Positions 1 to 5,835 of a stretch of DNA of 9,699 bases are shown piece by piece. Position numbers and translations under genes: made by a program. Source of the DNA: Deltaproteobacteria bacterium (lineage in GTDB: Bacteria; Myxococcota_A; Polyangia; HGW-17; SLPX01); NCBI GenBank assembly GCA_011390535.1, contig JAABSF010000067.1, forward strand, positions 1 through 9,699, in the 5' to 3' direction. The stretch's first letter is position 1. Every line of letters begins with the position of its first letter. The notes beneath the pieces are model-generated. The model did not search any database, had not been told where the DNA came from, and was given only the letters and a program-made list of their open reading frames with translations.

Positions 1-2707
1 TGTGGCCCATCTCGTGAACCGCAACCGGGTCATAGATCCGCACTCTTAGATCTTTCTTGATCTTCTCCGAACATTGCGGGTCGGTTGCCCAACGTTCTGT
101 GAGGGTCAACTCCTCATCCTCGCAGGTGGGGTCTTCTTCGGATATTGTACATCCGCAGTGATGCTTTACCAGCTCTGTGGCCAACCCTATCGTGGAAGGT
201 TCGCTGAAAGGAACAAATTCAGAATACATGTGAGTGTTAGAAAAGTGTGAGAATTTCACCTTCTCTATGGCTCTGATGTAGTTTACATTCAACCAATTAA
301 GCGGCGAAACCTTAGCACGCAGATCGGTCCCGTAACCCAGGTCGGCACCATTCATCATGGCGATCGTTTGTGAGTCGTAACCAGCAGCCACCAGTGTGGG
401 CGCACGGTTCAAGATCATGTCATTGGACATCATCATGTCTTCGATGTAGGAGTTTCTAAGGAGATTCATCCTTGCACGATCAGGACGCGTCCCATTGCCG
501 AATACTCCGGAATCCTTGATGATCTTGGACTGCGCACTCATATACCGCCGGAGCTTCTCCGGTGAGCTGAAATCAGGTTTGATGTTACTCTGGATACCCT
601 TTGTCCAGCCCATGTCCATGTTGTTATATAGGGCTTTTACGTCGTCGGGGGACCAGCGTTTTTTCTCCCAGGAGCGCTTCCTCTCCGGGGCGCTGCTTTT
701 GAAGGATTCACGCAACCCCAGCTGGTGCTGCATCTTTCTTACAAAAGCCGCTTGATAATATCCATGCAGGAAATCAATCCACTGGAAGTCCTCGTCGGTC
801 ATCATCCGCACAAGGTCTCTTGCATAGGTCACATAGCTGTCCATGGCAGCCCCATAAATATTTGAAATCGCAGAGATAGTCTCTCCGGTGAGTGGGTCTG
901 CGAGGGGAGGCCCGTAACCCAAAGGTGACCGTTGCTGTGGGGGTAACCACCAATGAATATAACTGTAACGAATGTCTCCGGGGAGAACTTCTCTGCCCAC
1001 CGGACCACATGCCTCTGGGTCGCCCTCTTGTACAGGGTTGTTCGGACAAGCAAGGAAAGTATGGAACCCGGGGTTCTGAGGATCGAATTCCGGCCTCGCC
1101 GAACAAACATCCTCACCTCTCACCAAACCGGCGGCTTCACAACCTGACATTCTCCAAACCGTGTCATCAAAGACATCCGCCCACTGGCGAACCACGCCGA
1201 AAGAACGCTCCTTGATAGGCTCAGGCATTCTCTTGTTCAGATAATAAGGGATCGTCCTGAGCTCTCTCTGGTTATACCGCAAAGGATACTGCAGGTGACC
1301 TTGCGGGGTGGCGAAATGAACCTCCGAACCGTCGACCTTGTAAAAACAAGCCGGCGTGGGATAATACTCTTCTTCATTTTCCTTGCCGCAATCCCAGGCG
1401 GAAGTCTCAGGGTCGTTGCATGGGCAAACGATCCCGTCACGGCCGATATGTTCTTGAGGTACCTCATAGGTGTGATAAGCCAATTTGTAGATGACATTCC
1501 CGCCGTCGGTGCATATGCACTCATCCCCTCCACAAGAAAACGTGCCACCCGGACACTGAGCTCTGGCGAAAACTTCGGCTTCTTCAGGGCTCGCCTTATC
1601 CAGATCACTGTACTTATAGGCCTTTTCAGCCAATATGTACATTTTCTTGTCATCAACCATACACCGGCAAGGCTCTCCGTCACCGGGGCAATAAAAAAGC
1701 TCGGCGTCGGGGATGGGCTCACCATCTCTGTCAACAGGGACATCACACTGATTTCGGAAAAGATTTGCTTCCTGCTCTGTATAACATTTCGCGAAGCTCT
1801 CTTTCCACAAATTGAACCGGTTGGCGTACCAGCGAATCCCCTGGATGGTTACTCCATAATCGTGGTCATAGTACAAACGCTGCGACGTGAAATAACCGTA
1901 TTTATCCATTTCTTGTTGGGTGTATTCGAGCTTTTCATACTCTTTGTCCGGGTCTTTTTTCCAGAAGGCGTGCCTTACAGTAACCTCGGCAGAGGTACAT
2001 GAGCTCAAGGTGCCATAGAAGAAACAGTCCGGAATCTGGTTCAACCCCATGAAATCATACTCTATGTCTCGCATCTCCGGCGTAACCAGGACCTTGTTCA
2101 CGATGTTAATGAACTCCGCCTCACCATCTTCGTTGCGCTCCAGTTTTGGGGAGTGGGGATGAGAGGGATCGTTCACGATGTAATTGATGGGATCCGTGGT
2201 AACGGCCCGCATCCACATCAACCCTTCCCAGTTGGAAACCAGGTTCTCGGCCCAGTTTACGCGCAAGAACTCTCTTTCGTACCAAGGCCTCTCGGTGGTC
2301 TCTCTTATGACGTTAGTCTCTTCACCGGTGGTGGCATTGTAATCCCGAATGATATCAAACTGGCTTTCAATGGCCCACGCACCGATCACCTCACCCTTGA
2401 AGTTCGGGTCGTTATACACACTGTCGGTGTTGTCGATTCTGTCATAAGCCAAGCGTGCATAAAGCACCTTTTCCTGGATGTCCCATTTGATAATCGACAC
2501 ACTCCAGCCGGCCTCGCCGACAAAGGTCACCGAATGACCCAAGTTGAGATCGATAACAGTTGGAACGTAATACCACTCGCCTTCGAGATCGGACTTGGCG
2601 AGAATGTTCGGCTGAATGTAACTACGTGGTGGACGCTCTTTGGCGCAGCCGGTCACCAAAAATGCCGTAAAACAAAAAACGGCTAGAGTTCTTACGAAAC
2701 GCGACAT
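1..2707 (-). CDS. Large lipoprotein zinc metalloprotease, 3' end beyond window
   Basis: The frame stays open from ATG 2707 to the window edge (902 codons), so the stop is outside. The start is set by AGGAGG (2717-2722) nine bases upstream. Residues 1-21 form a lipoprotein signal: R3/R6, a hydrophobic stretch, and lipobox LVTGC with Cys21 as the predicted lipidated residue, so the mature protein is a membrane lipoprotein. A DPLTGE motif starts at residue 604, and the frame reaches HEMGH at residues 898-902 (bases 2-16), the first part of an HExxHxxGxxH zinc site. From memory, this order (DPxTGEI-like motif, long helical region, then HExGH) resembles the zinc-dependent metalloproteases annotated around DUF4953/DUF5117. 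Residues 308-440 hold about 12 cysteines, several as CxC pairs, suggesting a disulfide-rich extracytoplasmic insert. The gene probably shares a transcript with the barrel gene upstream. The signal peptide is sure. The protease call rests on the motif order and a truncated active site, and the substrate is unknown. Confidence 0.75.
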   Translation of the reverse strand, partial: MSRFVRTLAVFCFTAFLVTGCAKERPPRSYIQPNILAKSDLEGEWYYVPTVIDLNLGHSVTFVGEAGWSVSIIKWDIQEKVLYARLAYDRIDNTDSVYNDPNFKGEVIGAWAIESQFDIIRDYNATTGEETNVIRETTERPWYEREFLRVNWAENLVSNWEGLMWMRAVTTDPINYIVNDPSHPHSPKLERNEDGEAEFINIVNKVLVTPEMRDIEYDFMGLNQIPDCFFYGTLSSCTSAEVTVRHAFWKKDPDKEYEKLEYTQQEMDKYGYFTSQRLYYDHDYGVTIQGIRWYANRFNLWKESFAKCYTEQEANLFRNQCDVPVDRDGEPIPDAELFYCPGDGEPCRCMVDDKKMYILAEKAYKYSDLDKASPEEAEVFARAQCPGGTFSCGGDECICTDGGNVIYKLAYHTYEVPQEHIGRDGIVCPCNDPETSAWDCGKENEEEYYPTPACFYKVDGSEVHFATPQGHLQYPLRYNQRELRTIPYYLNKRMPEPIKERSFGVVRQWADVFDDTVWRMSGCEAAGLVRGEDVCSARPEFDPQNPGFHTFLACPNNPVQEGDPEACGPVGREVLPGDIRYSYIHWWLPPQQRSPLGYGPPLADPLTGETISAISNIYGAAMDSYVTYARDLVRMMTDEDFQWIDFLHGYYQAAFVRKMQHQLGLRESFKSSAPERKRSWEKKRWSPDDVKALYNNMDMGWTKGIQSNIKPDFSSPEKLRRYMSAQSKIIKDSGVFGNGTRPDRARMNLLRNSYIEDMMMSNDMILNRAPTLVAAGYDSQTIAMMNGADLGYGTDLRAKVSPLNWLNVNYIRAIEKVKFSHFSNTHMYSEFVPFSEPSTIGLATELVKHHCGCTISEEDPTCEDEELTLTERWATDPQCSEKIKKDLRVRIYDPVAVHEMGH

Positions 2708-2710
2708 TGA

Positions 2711-2800
2711 CTATTTCCTCCTGTAAAAAAAGCTACAGTGTTTCATATCTACTGCCAGCAAAGTCACTAAAAAAGATTTTAAATTCATTGTTTGGTTCAT
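2711..2800 (-). CDS. Possible 29-codon leader ORF before the metalloprotease
   Basis: In the 121-base gap after the barrel gene, the minus strand has ATG at 2800 and TAG at 2711-2713, giving 29 sense codons with a hydrophobic middle (SFLVTLLAV) and a basic end (YRRK). The stop lies three bases from the metalloprotease ATG, and the metalloprotease Shine-Dalgarno is inside this frame, an arrangement that would allow translational coupling. No good Shine-Dalgarno precedes ATG 2800. A short frame like this can arise by chance, so this is a weak call. I recognise no family. Confidence 0.2.
   Translation of the reverse strand: MNQTMNLKSFLVTLLAVDMKHCSFFYRRK
2717..2722 (-). promoter_or_regulatory. 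Strong Shine-Dalgarno of the metalloprotease gene
   Basis: The minus strand reads AGGAGG, nine bases before ATG 2707. Its last two bases fall in a small inverted repeat (CTGTA at 2721-2725 with TACAG at 2734-2738, 8-base loop), which could partly occlude the site. The site fixes the start of the lipoprotein. Confidence 0.8.
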
Positions 2801-2828
2801 TGTTACTTACTCTAATCACCTTTTCAGG

Positions 2829-4115
2829 TTAACTCGTTACATCTTCAAGGCTCTTTGCCTCCTTTTTCTTGACCGGCCCTTTCTTGAAAACAGTTTGAAT
2901 CATTTTGCTCGTGTAAAAAGTAACGTTGAGCATAAACATTGTGTACCGATTATAGTTCGTCACAAGGAAGGGTTGCTGCAAGGTGCTACTGTCAGGCTTT
3001 CGTTCCGGCGCAGTCGTGGTGAGCCCAAGGGCAACCTTAAGATAAGGCAGCGGGTTGTAACTGAGGCTCGCCGTGAAAGACTGAGATGCTCTCATCTGCC
3101 ACGGCATGGGCCGTCCGTAACCTCGGACATCATATGTGTTCTCACATACATTGGTCGTCATCCCATTTCCCAGATCCACTATGCAATGATCATCCGGCTG
3201 ATAGGGTGCCAGCCACATGTGAGTGTAATCCAAATACAAATTGAACTTCTTCATGAAGTTCAAGTTCACCCAGAGACTATTGAATATTGCATCGCTGGGG
3301 TTGTATGAAGAGGCTACGTAGTCTAGATCCTCGCTCCCGGATACTCCGGTATTTTCGGCTTCCCAGGAGTTGTAGTTGTCTTTAATGGAAGGGACATCGT
3401 ATTTCCAAAAATAATGCACCCAATAAAAGCCATATCCCACAAAAAGGTTCATCTTTTTCGGTAATGAGAATGCACGGGTCAACCCTGCATACAACATAGA
3501 ATACGTGCGAAGCCCTTTATTTCGACTCTGTAAAGAGGTCGGCAGTGAAAAACGCACTGCACCATCTACATTGATTTTAGCCTTGGGGATCTCGTAAAGA
3601 GAGGTGTTCATCAAGGTGAGAAATATATCGGAGTAATCGACTCTCCTGTATGCTCCGTCCACTACGCGCTGGGTGTCCGCCGTACCAGAGCTTGAAACAT
3701 AGCCGCCTGTGTCGGAAATGGGGAGATATTCGCGCTGGGAATTGGAATAATTGGGGTTGGAGAAGCTCGTTGACCTGAACCGGGGATCCGTTCCGACAAG
3801 CTCGTTTTGCATTCTAAAACTTACCTGGGCCTTAAAAGCCCTTAACACCTTAGCCTTCGGCCAAAAATGTCGGCCAAAATTCCAGTCCAGGGTGAAATCG
3901 TACCGCATGTACCACTCATCACCTTCACCTGCGGTATTCAGGGCGTTATATGAACCCAACCCCAGCCTGAGATCCAGACCATAGGTCTCAATCGGTTTGC
4001 CCTCGTCTTTCTTTTCAACTTTTGCTTCTGTTTCTGTTTGGGAGTCATCTGCTCGAGCTTTGGGGGCCGCCAAGAGACAAGCCGCCAAAACCAAAATATA
4101 AGAGATACGGAACAC
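2829..4115 (-). CDS. Secreted protein, predicted outer-membrane beta-barrel
   Basis: I choose GTG at 4115 (428 aa) over the in-frame ATG at 4163. GGAGG at 4125-4129 sits nine bases before the GTG, and starting there gives a normal Sec signal peptide (FRIS..., hydrophobic core, cleavage after AKARA). The ATG has no Shine-Dalgarno and would put a polar 16-residue stretch in front of the signal. After a charged linker (about residues 25-40) the chain has many short stretches alternating aromatic or hydrophobic and polar residues, with frequent Tyr, Trp and Asn, as in outer-membrane barrels. One example is the near-terminal strand TMFMLNVTFY. It does not end on that strand: a Lys-rich tail with KKGPVKKKEAK follows, which is unusual for a BAM-assembled barrel. 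I recognise no named family. It lies upstream of, and probably is co-transcribed with, the lipoprotein metalloprotease. Transport substrate or partner is unknown. Confidence 0.7.
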   Translation of the reverse strand: MFRISYILVLAACLLAAPKARADDSQTETEAKVEKKDEGKPIETYGLDLRLGLGSYNALNTAGEGDEWYMRYDFTLDWNFGRHFWPKAKVLRAFKAQVSFRMQNELVGTDPRFRSTSFSNPNYSNSQREYLPISDTGGYVSSSGTADTQRVVDGAYRRVDYSDIFLTLMNTSLYEIPKAKINVDGAVRFSLPTSLQSRNKGLRTYSMLYAGLTRAFSLPKKMNLFVGYGFYWVHYFWKYDVPSIKDNYNSWEAENTGVSGSEDLDYVASSYNPSDAIFNSLWVNLNFMKKFNLYLDYTHMWLAPYQPDDHCIVDLGNGMTTNVCENTYDVRGYGRPMPWQMRASQSFTASLSYNPLPYLKVALGLTTTAPERKPDSSTLQQPFLVTNYNRYTMFMLNVTFYTSKMIQTVFKKGPVKKKEAKSLEDVTS

Positions 4116-4124
4116 GTCAAAAAT

Positions 4125-4129
4125 CCTCC
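4125..4129 (-). promoter_or_regulatory. Shine-Dalgarno that selects the GTG start of the barrel gene
   Basis: The minus strand reads GGAGG nine bases before GTG 4115. It lies inside the longer frame that begins at ATG 4163, and that ATG has no comparable site. Confidence 0.75.
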
Positions 4130-4173
4130 AGGGAAATAAATTTTGCTCTTCACGGTTATTCATGGGTTACAAG

Positions 4174-4202
4174 ATTTAGGCCAAGGGTGCAACTTACGTC
4201 AA
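4174..4202 (-). promoter_or_regulatory. Candidate sigma70-type promoter for the barrel/metalloprotease operon
   Basis: On the minus strand TTGACG (4202-4197) is followed after 17 bases by CTAAAT (4179-4174), a good -35 with a weak -10. An A-rich run lies just upstream and could act as an UP element. The start of transcription would be near 4167, almost on top of ATG 4163, which again favours the downstream GTG. Confidence 0.45.
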
Positions 4203-4347
4203 GGTATTTGTTTTTTTCTTACTGCCAAGGTGATTTGCGGCTTTTTTGACTGAGCTCCAGAATTTCGGTGTAACGCCGTACTCTGTTAAAAAACTTACGT
4301 TCTCCAAACTGTCGCCGATAGATCGAGAGCGCCTATCCCTCTTTTTG

Positions 4348-4353
4348 TATAAG
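4348..4353 (+). promoter_or_regulatory. Possible -10 element for the structured RNA
   Basis: TATAAG preceded by TG lies about 20 bases before the 13-bp closing helix of the RNA. No convincing -35 is found 16-18 bases upstream, so the call is weak. It would place the RNA 5' end near 4360. Confidence 0.25.
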
Positions 4354-4454
4354 ATGAGGCTGTCCTCGAAGATAGGGCTGACTCAAGAATAAGGTCGCAG
4401 GCCCAAGGGCGTCGAGGCGCCCGTCACACAAGGCGCGGGGAGGGCGAACGGCTT

Positions 4455-4605
4455 GCTGTAACAAATCCAGTAGGCTGGATTTTTACAGCGGCTTCGACGG
4501 ACCGAACAGAGTTCGGTCCTAGTCAATACATTGACGTATTCAGGCCGTCTACTGTAAAGGTCCAGTTCGCTGGAGCTTTACAGTCGGACCGACGGAGGGG
4601 TCGGT
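4455..4605 (+). repeat. Tandem duplication of a two-hairpin unit within the RNA
   Basis: Unit 1 (4455-4519) and unit 2 (4551-4605) share one plan: CTGTAA, then TCCAG-loop-CTGGA, then TTACAG, followed by a second hairpin whose left arm begins GGACCGA. Loops and flanking pairs differ (TAGG versus TTCG; 9-bp versus 6-bp second stem) while pairing is kept. That looks like divergence with compensatory change after duplication. The offset between copies is about 96 bases. The unit 1 second stem (GGACCGAAC/GTTCGGTCC) is perfect. Confidence 0.55.
4522..4535. repeat. Short perfect inverted repeat GTCAAT-AC-ATTGAC
   Basis: Six-base arms with a two-base centre lie between the duplicated hairpin units. 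As RNA, the overlapping AATAC/GTATT hairpin (4525-4529 with 4536-4540) is the more plausible fold. As DNA it could be a dimeric protein-binding site. No regulator is suggested. Confidence 0.3.
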
Positions 4606-4736
4606 GTGGTGGGGAAGGAGTCAGCCCTATTGTTAAAAAATCAACACAGAACAAAAAAACACACACAAGATAGCACAAAAACAGCACATAGACAGCGATG
4701 TCACCCAAGCTGTTTTCACCGAGACTCGACCAAAAC

Positions 4737-4771
4737 AACCGTGAAGTTTTTTGCGCATTTACGGTTTTTTT
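4737..4771 (+). terminator. Rho-independent terminator between the RNA and the Fic-like gene
   Basis: AACCGTGAA (4737-4745) pairs with TTTACGGTT (4758-4766) over nine bases including one G-U pair, with a 12-base loop, and runs into a T-tract ending at 4771. It should stop plus-strand transcription from the structured RNA before the Fic-like gene, implying the RNA is made as a separate transcript. An A-tract follows the T-tract (T7-GC-A8). Confidence 0.65.
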
Positions 4772-4822
4772 GCAAAAAAAAGAGAAAAAGAGATCCCTAC
4801 CTACTTTTTCTCAACAAAATCC

Positions 4823-4838
4823 AGTCCTTTGGACTTTT
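4823..4838 (+). terminator. Minor hairpin plus short T-run, possible second terminator
   Basis: AGTCC (4823-4827) pairs with GGACT (4831-4835) across a TTT loop, followed by three more T's. It is short and immediately precedes the TTGACA at 4842, so it could back up the stronger terminator upstream. Confidence 0.3.
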
Positions 4839-4841
4839 GTC

Positions 4842-4871
4842 TTGACAAACCAGACACTTTAACACCATATT
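4842..4871 (+). promoter_or_regulatory. Candidate promoter of the Fic-like gene
   Basis: A perfect -35 TTGACA (4842-4847) is followed after 18 bases by CATATT (4866-4871). A second possible -10, TACAAT (4898-4903), lies downstream without a matching -35. With the first pair, the leader would be about 60 bases. The leader has no Shine-Dalgarno before ATG 4941 and instead contains CCTCCT (4926-4931), the complement of one. Confidence 0.45.
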
Positions 4872-4940
4872 TTTCCAGTTTTCTTGATTTTATTCTGTAC
4901 AATTTAAACAAAAGACAAAAGAAACCCTCCTAGAATTACC

Positions 4941-5705
4941 ATGCAACAGACGGACAACTTCTACGAAATTGATGCAAACACAGAGGCACTGAAGACGCGA
5001 CTTGAAACTGTTCCTGAGAAAATCATGAACGATTTCAATGAAAAGCTCTTAGTTTCATGGATCTACCATGATAACGCCTTGGAAGGGGTGGTGCTCTCTT
5101 ATCATGAACTTAAAACAGCCGTGGATGATCGGATAATAAGCGATAATTCGCTCATCCCGATGTATGACGAAATAAGAACTCACAAGCTCGCCATTGATCA
5201 TATTCGAGCACAGGCAGCAAAACAACGCCTATCCATAGGGATGTCCACCATCAAGAAAATTCATCGTATTTTGGTGGGCGACGATGATCCATCACTGTTA
5301 CATTATAGAAAAGAGAACCCACTTCACAGAGTTTACTTTCACGACATCGCCCCCCCGGAAAAAATTTCCTATCGCTTACGACGCCTTGTAGATTGGATAA
5401 AAAGCGATGAATTCAAGAAGGGGCACCCAATTTTAAGAGCGGCTTATGTTCATCAAACCTTGATAAACATTTATCCGTGGGCAAAAGATTCAGGCAAAGT
5501 TGCACGGTTGCTCATGAACATGCTGCTTCTTCGAGACGGCTATGTGCCCGCGATAGTCCATGCCGTGGATCGACAAAAGTATTACGACGTTTTGAGAGCA
5601 CCCACACCATCACCTCTAGCCCGCCTCATTCGTGACGGACTGGCCACAAGCATCAGCTCGGTAGATCGATACATCACCGAATGCGAAGAGAGCGGGCTCT
5701 TCTAA
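4941..5705 (+). CDS. Fic-domain protein with degenerate active site
   Basis: The 254-aa product has a Fic-like layout. An N-terminal helix ends in NALEG (residues 45-49), matching the (S/T)xxxE(G/N) inhibitory motif except that the Ser/Thr position is Asp44, and E48-G49 are kept. The core Fic helix is at 171-193, and a C-terminal segment with PAIVHAVDRQKYY follows. Active Fic enzymes, usually AMP transferases, carry HPFx(D/E)GNGRxxR. Here the aligned stretch is YPWAKDSGKVAR (178-189): the catalytic His is Tyr178, Phe is Trp180, GNGR is DSGK, and only the Pro, third Gly and last Arg remain. The frame is intact and other signature regions are well kept, so this looks like a selected pseudo-enzyme or altered-chemistry member, not a decaying gene. 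ATG 4941 is the only reasonable start (in-frame stop at 4905-4907), although no Shine-Dalgarno is seen. It follows the structured RNA and its terminator. Confidence 0.75.
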   Translation: MQQTDNFYEIDANTEALKTRLETVPEKIMNDFNEKLLVSWIYHDNALEGVVLSYHELKTAVDDRIISDNSLIPMYDEIRTHKLAIDHIRAQAAKQRLSIGMSTIKKIHRILVGDDDPSLLHYRKENPLHRVYFHDIAPPEKISYRLRRLVDWIKSDEFKKGHPILRAAYVHQTLINIYPWAKDSGKVARLLMNMLLLRDGYVPAIVHAVDRQKYYDVLRAPTPSPLARLIRDGLATSISSVDRYITECEESGLF

Positions 5706-5727
5706 ACACGCTCACAATAACCTTCGC

Positions 5728-5815
5728 CCTGTTGGTCGAGGTCTCAAAGAGTTCCTGTCTAAGCAAGGCGCTGCGACGCAGGAATAGCACCGCTATTGCA
5801 AGGAGCCACAACAGG
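5728..5815. repeat. REP-like palindromic element between convergent genes
   Basis: The 127-base gap holds nested symmetry. Outer arms are CCTGTTG (5728-5734) and CAACAGG (5809-5815). A central hairpin is AATAGC-ACC-GCTATT (5783-5797). Two 15-base direct copies flank it, GCAAGGCGCTGCGAC (5763-5777) and GCAAGGAGCCACAAC (5798-5812), identical at 11 positions. The plan resembles dispersed intergenic palindromic repeats, but only one copy is in the window. Confidence 0.45.
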
Positions 5816-5835
5816 CTCTCTCTAATCTTGGATTA
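5803..5835. terminator. Hairpins that may terminate the convergent transcripts
   Basis: GAGCC (5803-5807) pairs with GGCTC (5814-5818) across six bases, and TAATC (5823-5827) pairs with GATTA (5831-5835) across three, overlapping the FHA gene stop codon. Neither is followed by a real T-tract on either strand, so intrinsic termination is doubtful. The first hairpin competes with the outer arms of the REP-like element. Confidence 0.3.

Larger units (their letters stand above)
4372..4771 (+). ncRNA. Candidate structured non-coding RNA, no family recognised
   Basis: ATAGGGCTGACTC (4372-4384) is perfectly complementary to GAGTCAGCCCTAT (4618-4630), enclosing 233 bases. Inside are five stable hairpins. 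A is 4455-4489: 15 bp with one bulged C and a TAGG loop. B is 4499-4519: 9 bp, AGA loop. C is 4525-4540: 5 bp. D is 4551-4584: 9+5 bp around one G-G mismatch, with a TTCG loop. E is 4588-4605: 6 bp. A weaker hairpin is at 4407-4422. Beyond the closing helix, AAAACAGC (4678-4685) pairs with GCTGTTTT (4709-4716) around an inner GACA-GCGA-TGTC hairpin, and a terminator follows at 4737-4771. The strand is inferred from the UUCG and GCGA (GNRA-type) loops and the T-tract, all proper only on plus. I saw no signature of tmRNA, RNase P, SRP, 6S or group II domain V. A multi-branched RNA of about 260-400 nt is the best reading. A DNA-level cruciform element is the alternative. Confidence 0.5.

Noticed and set aside
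1295..2002. Plus-strand 235-codon open frame with hydrophobic stretches
   Set aside because: It lies wholly opposite the lipoprotein metalloprotease frame, which is open for over 900 codons and has a strong ribosome site and lipobox. It has no ribosome site or recognisable domain.
2153..2686. Plus-strand 177-codon open frame
   Set aside because: It is antisense to the N-terminal third of the metalloprotease, with no family resemblance.
2811..2832. ACCT-GAAA-AGGT hairpin after the barrel gene as a terminator (minus strand)
   Set aside because: The stem is only four base pairs and no T-tract follows. Read-through into the metalloprotease gene is more likely.
4493..4500. TTCGACGG, as in the conserved 5' end of tmRNA
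   Set aside because: There is no matching tRNA-like 3' end, no acceptor-stem partner and no tag reading frame, so it is a chance match inside the hairpin region.
4372..4630. Retron msr-msd RNA, because of the a1/a2-like flanking inverted repeat
   Set aside because: No reverse transcriptase is encoded nearby. The downstream gene is Fic-like, and there is no single long msd hairpin.
4372..4630. Integron attC array or CRISPR array
   Set aside because: There are no GTTRRRY/RYYYAAC core sites, no integrase and no regularly spaced identical direct repeats.
4606..4933. Two plus-strand short frames (79 and 60 codons) rich in Lys, Thr and Phe
   Set aside because: They are low complexity, cross the terminator hairpin, and reflect A/T-rich sequence, not coding.
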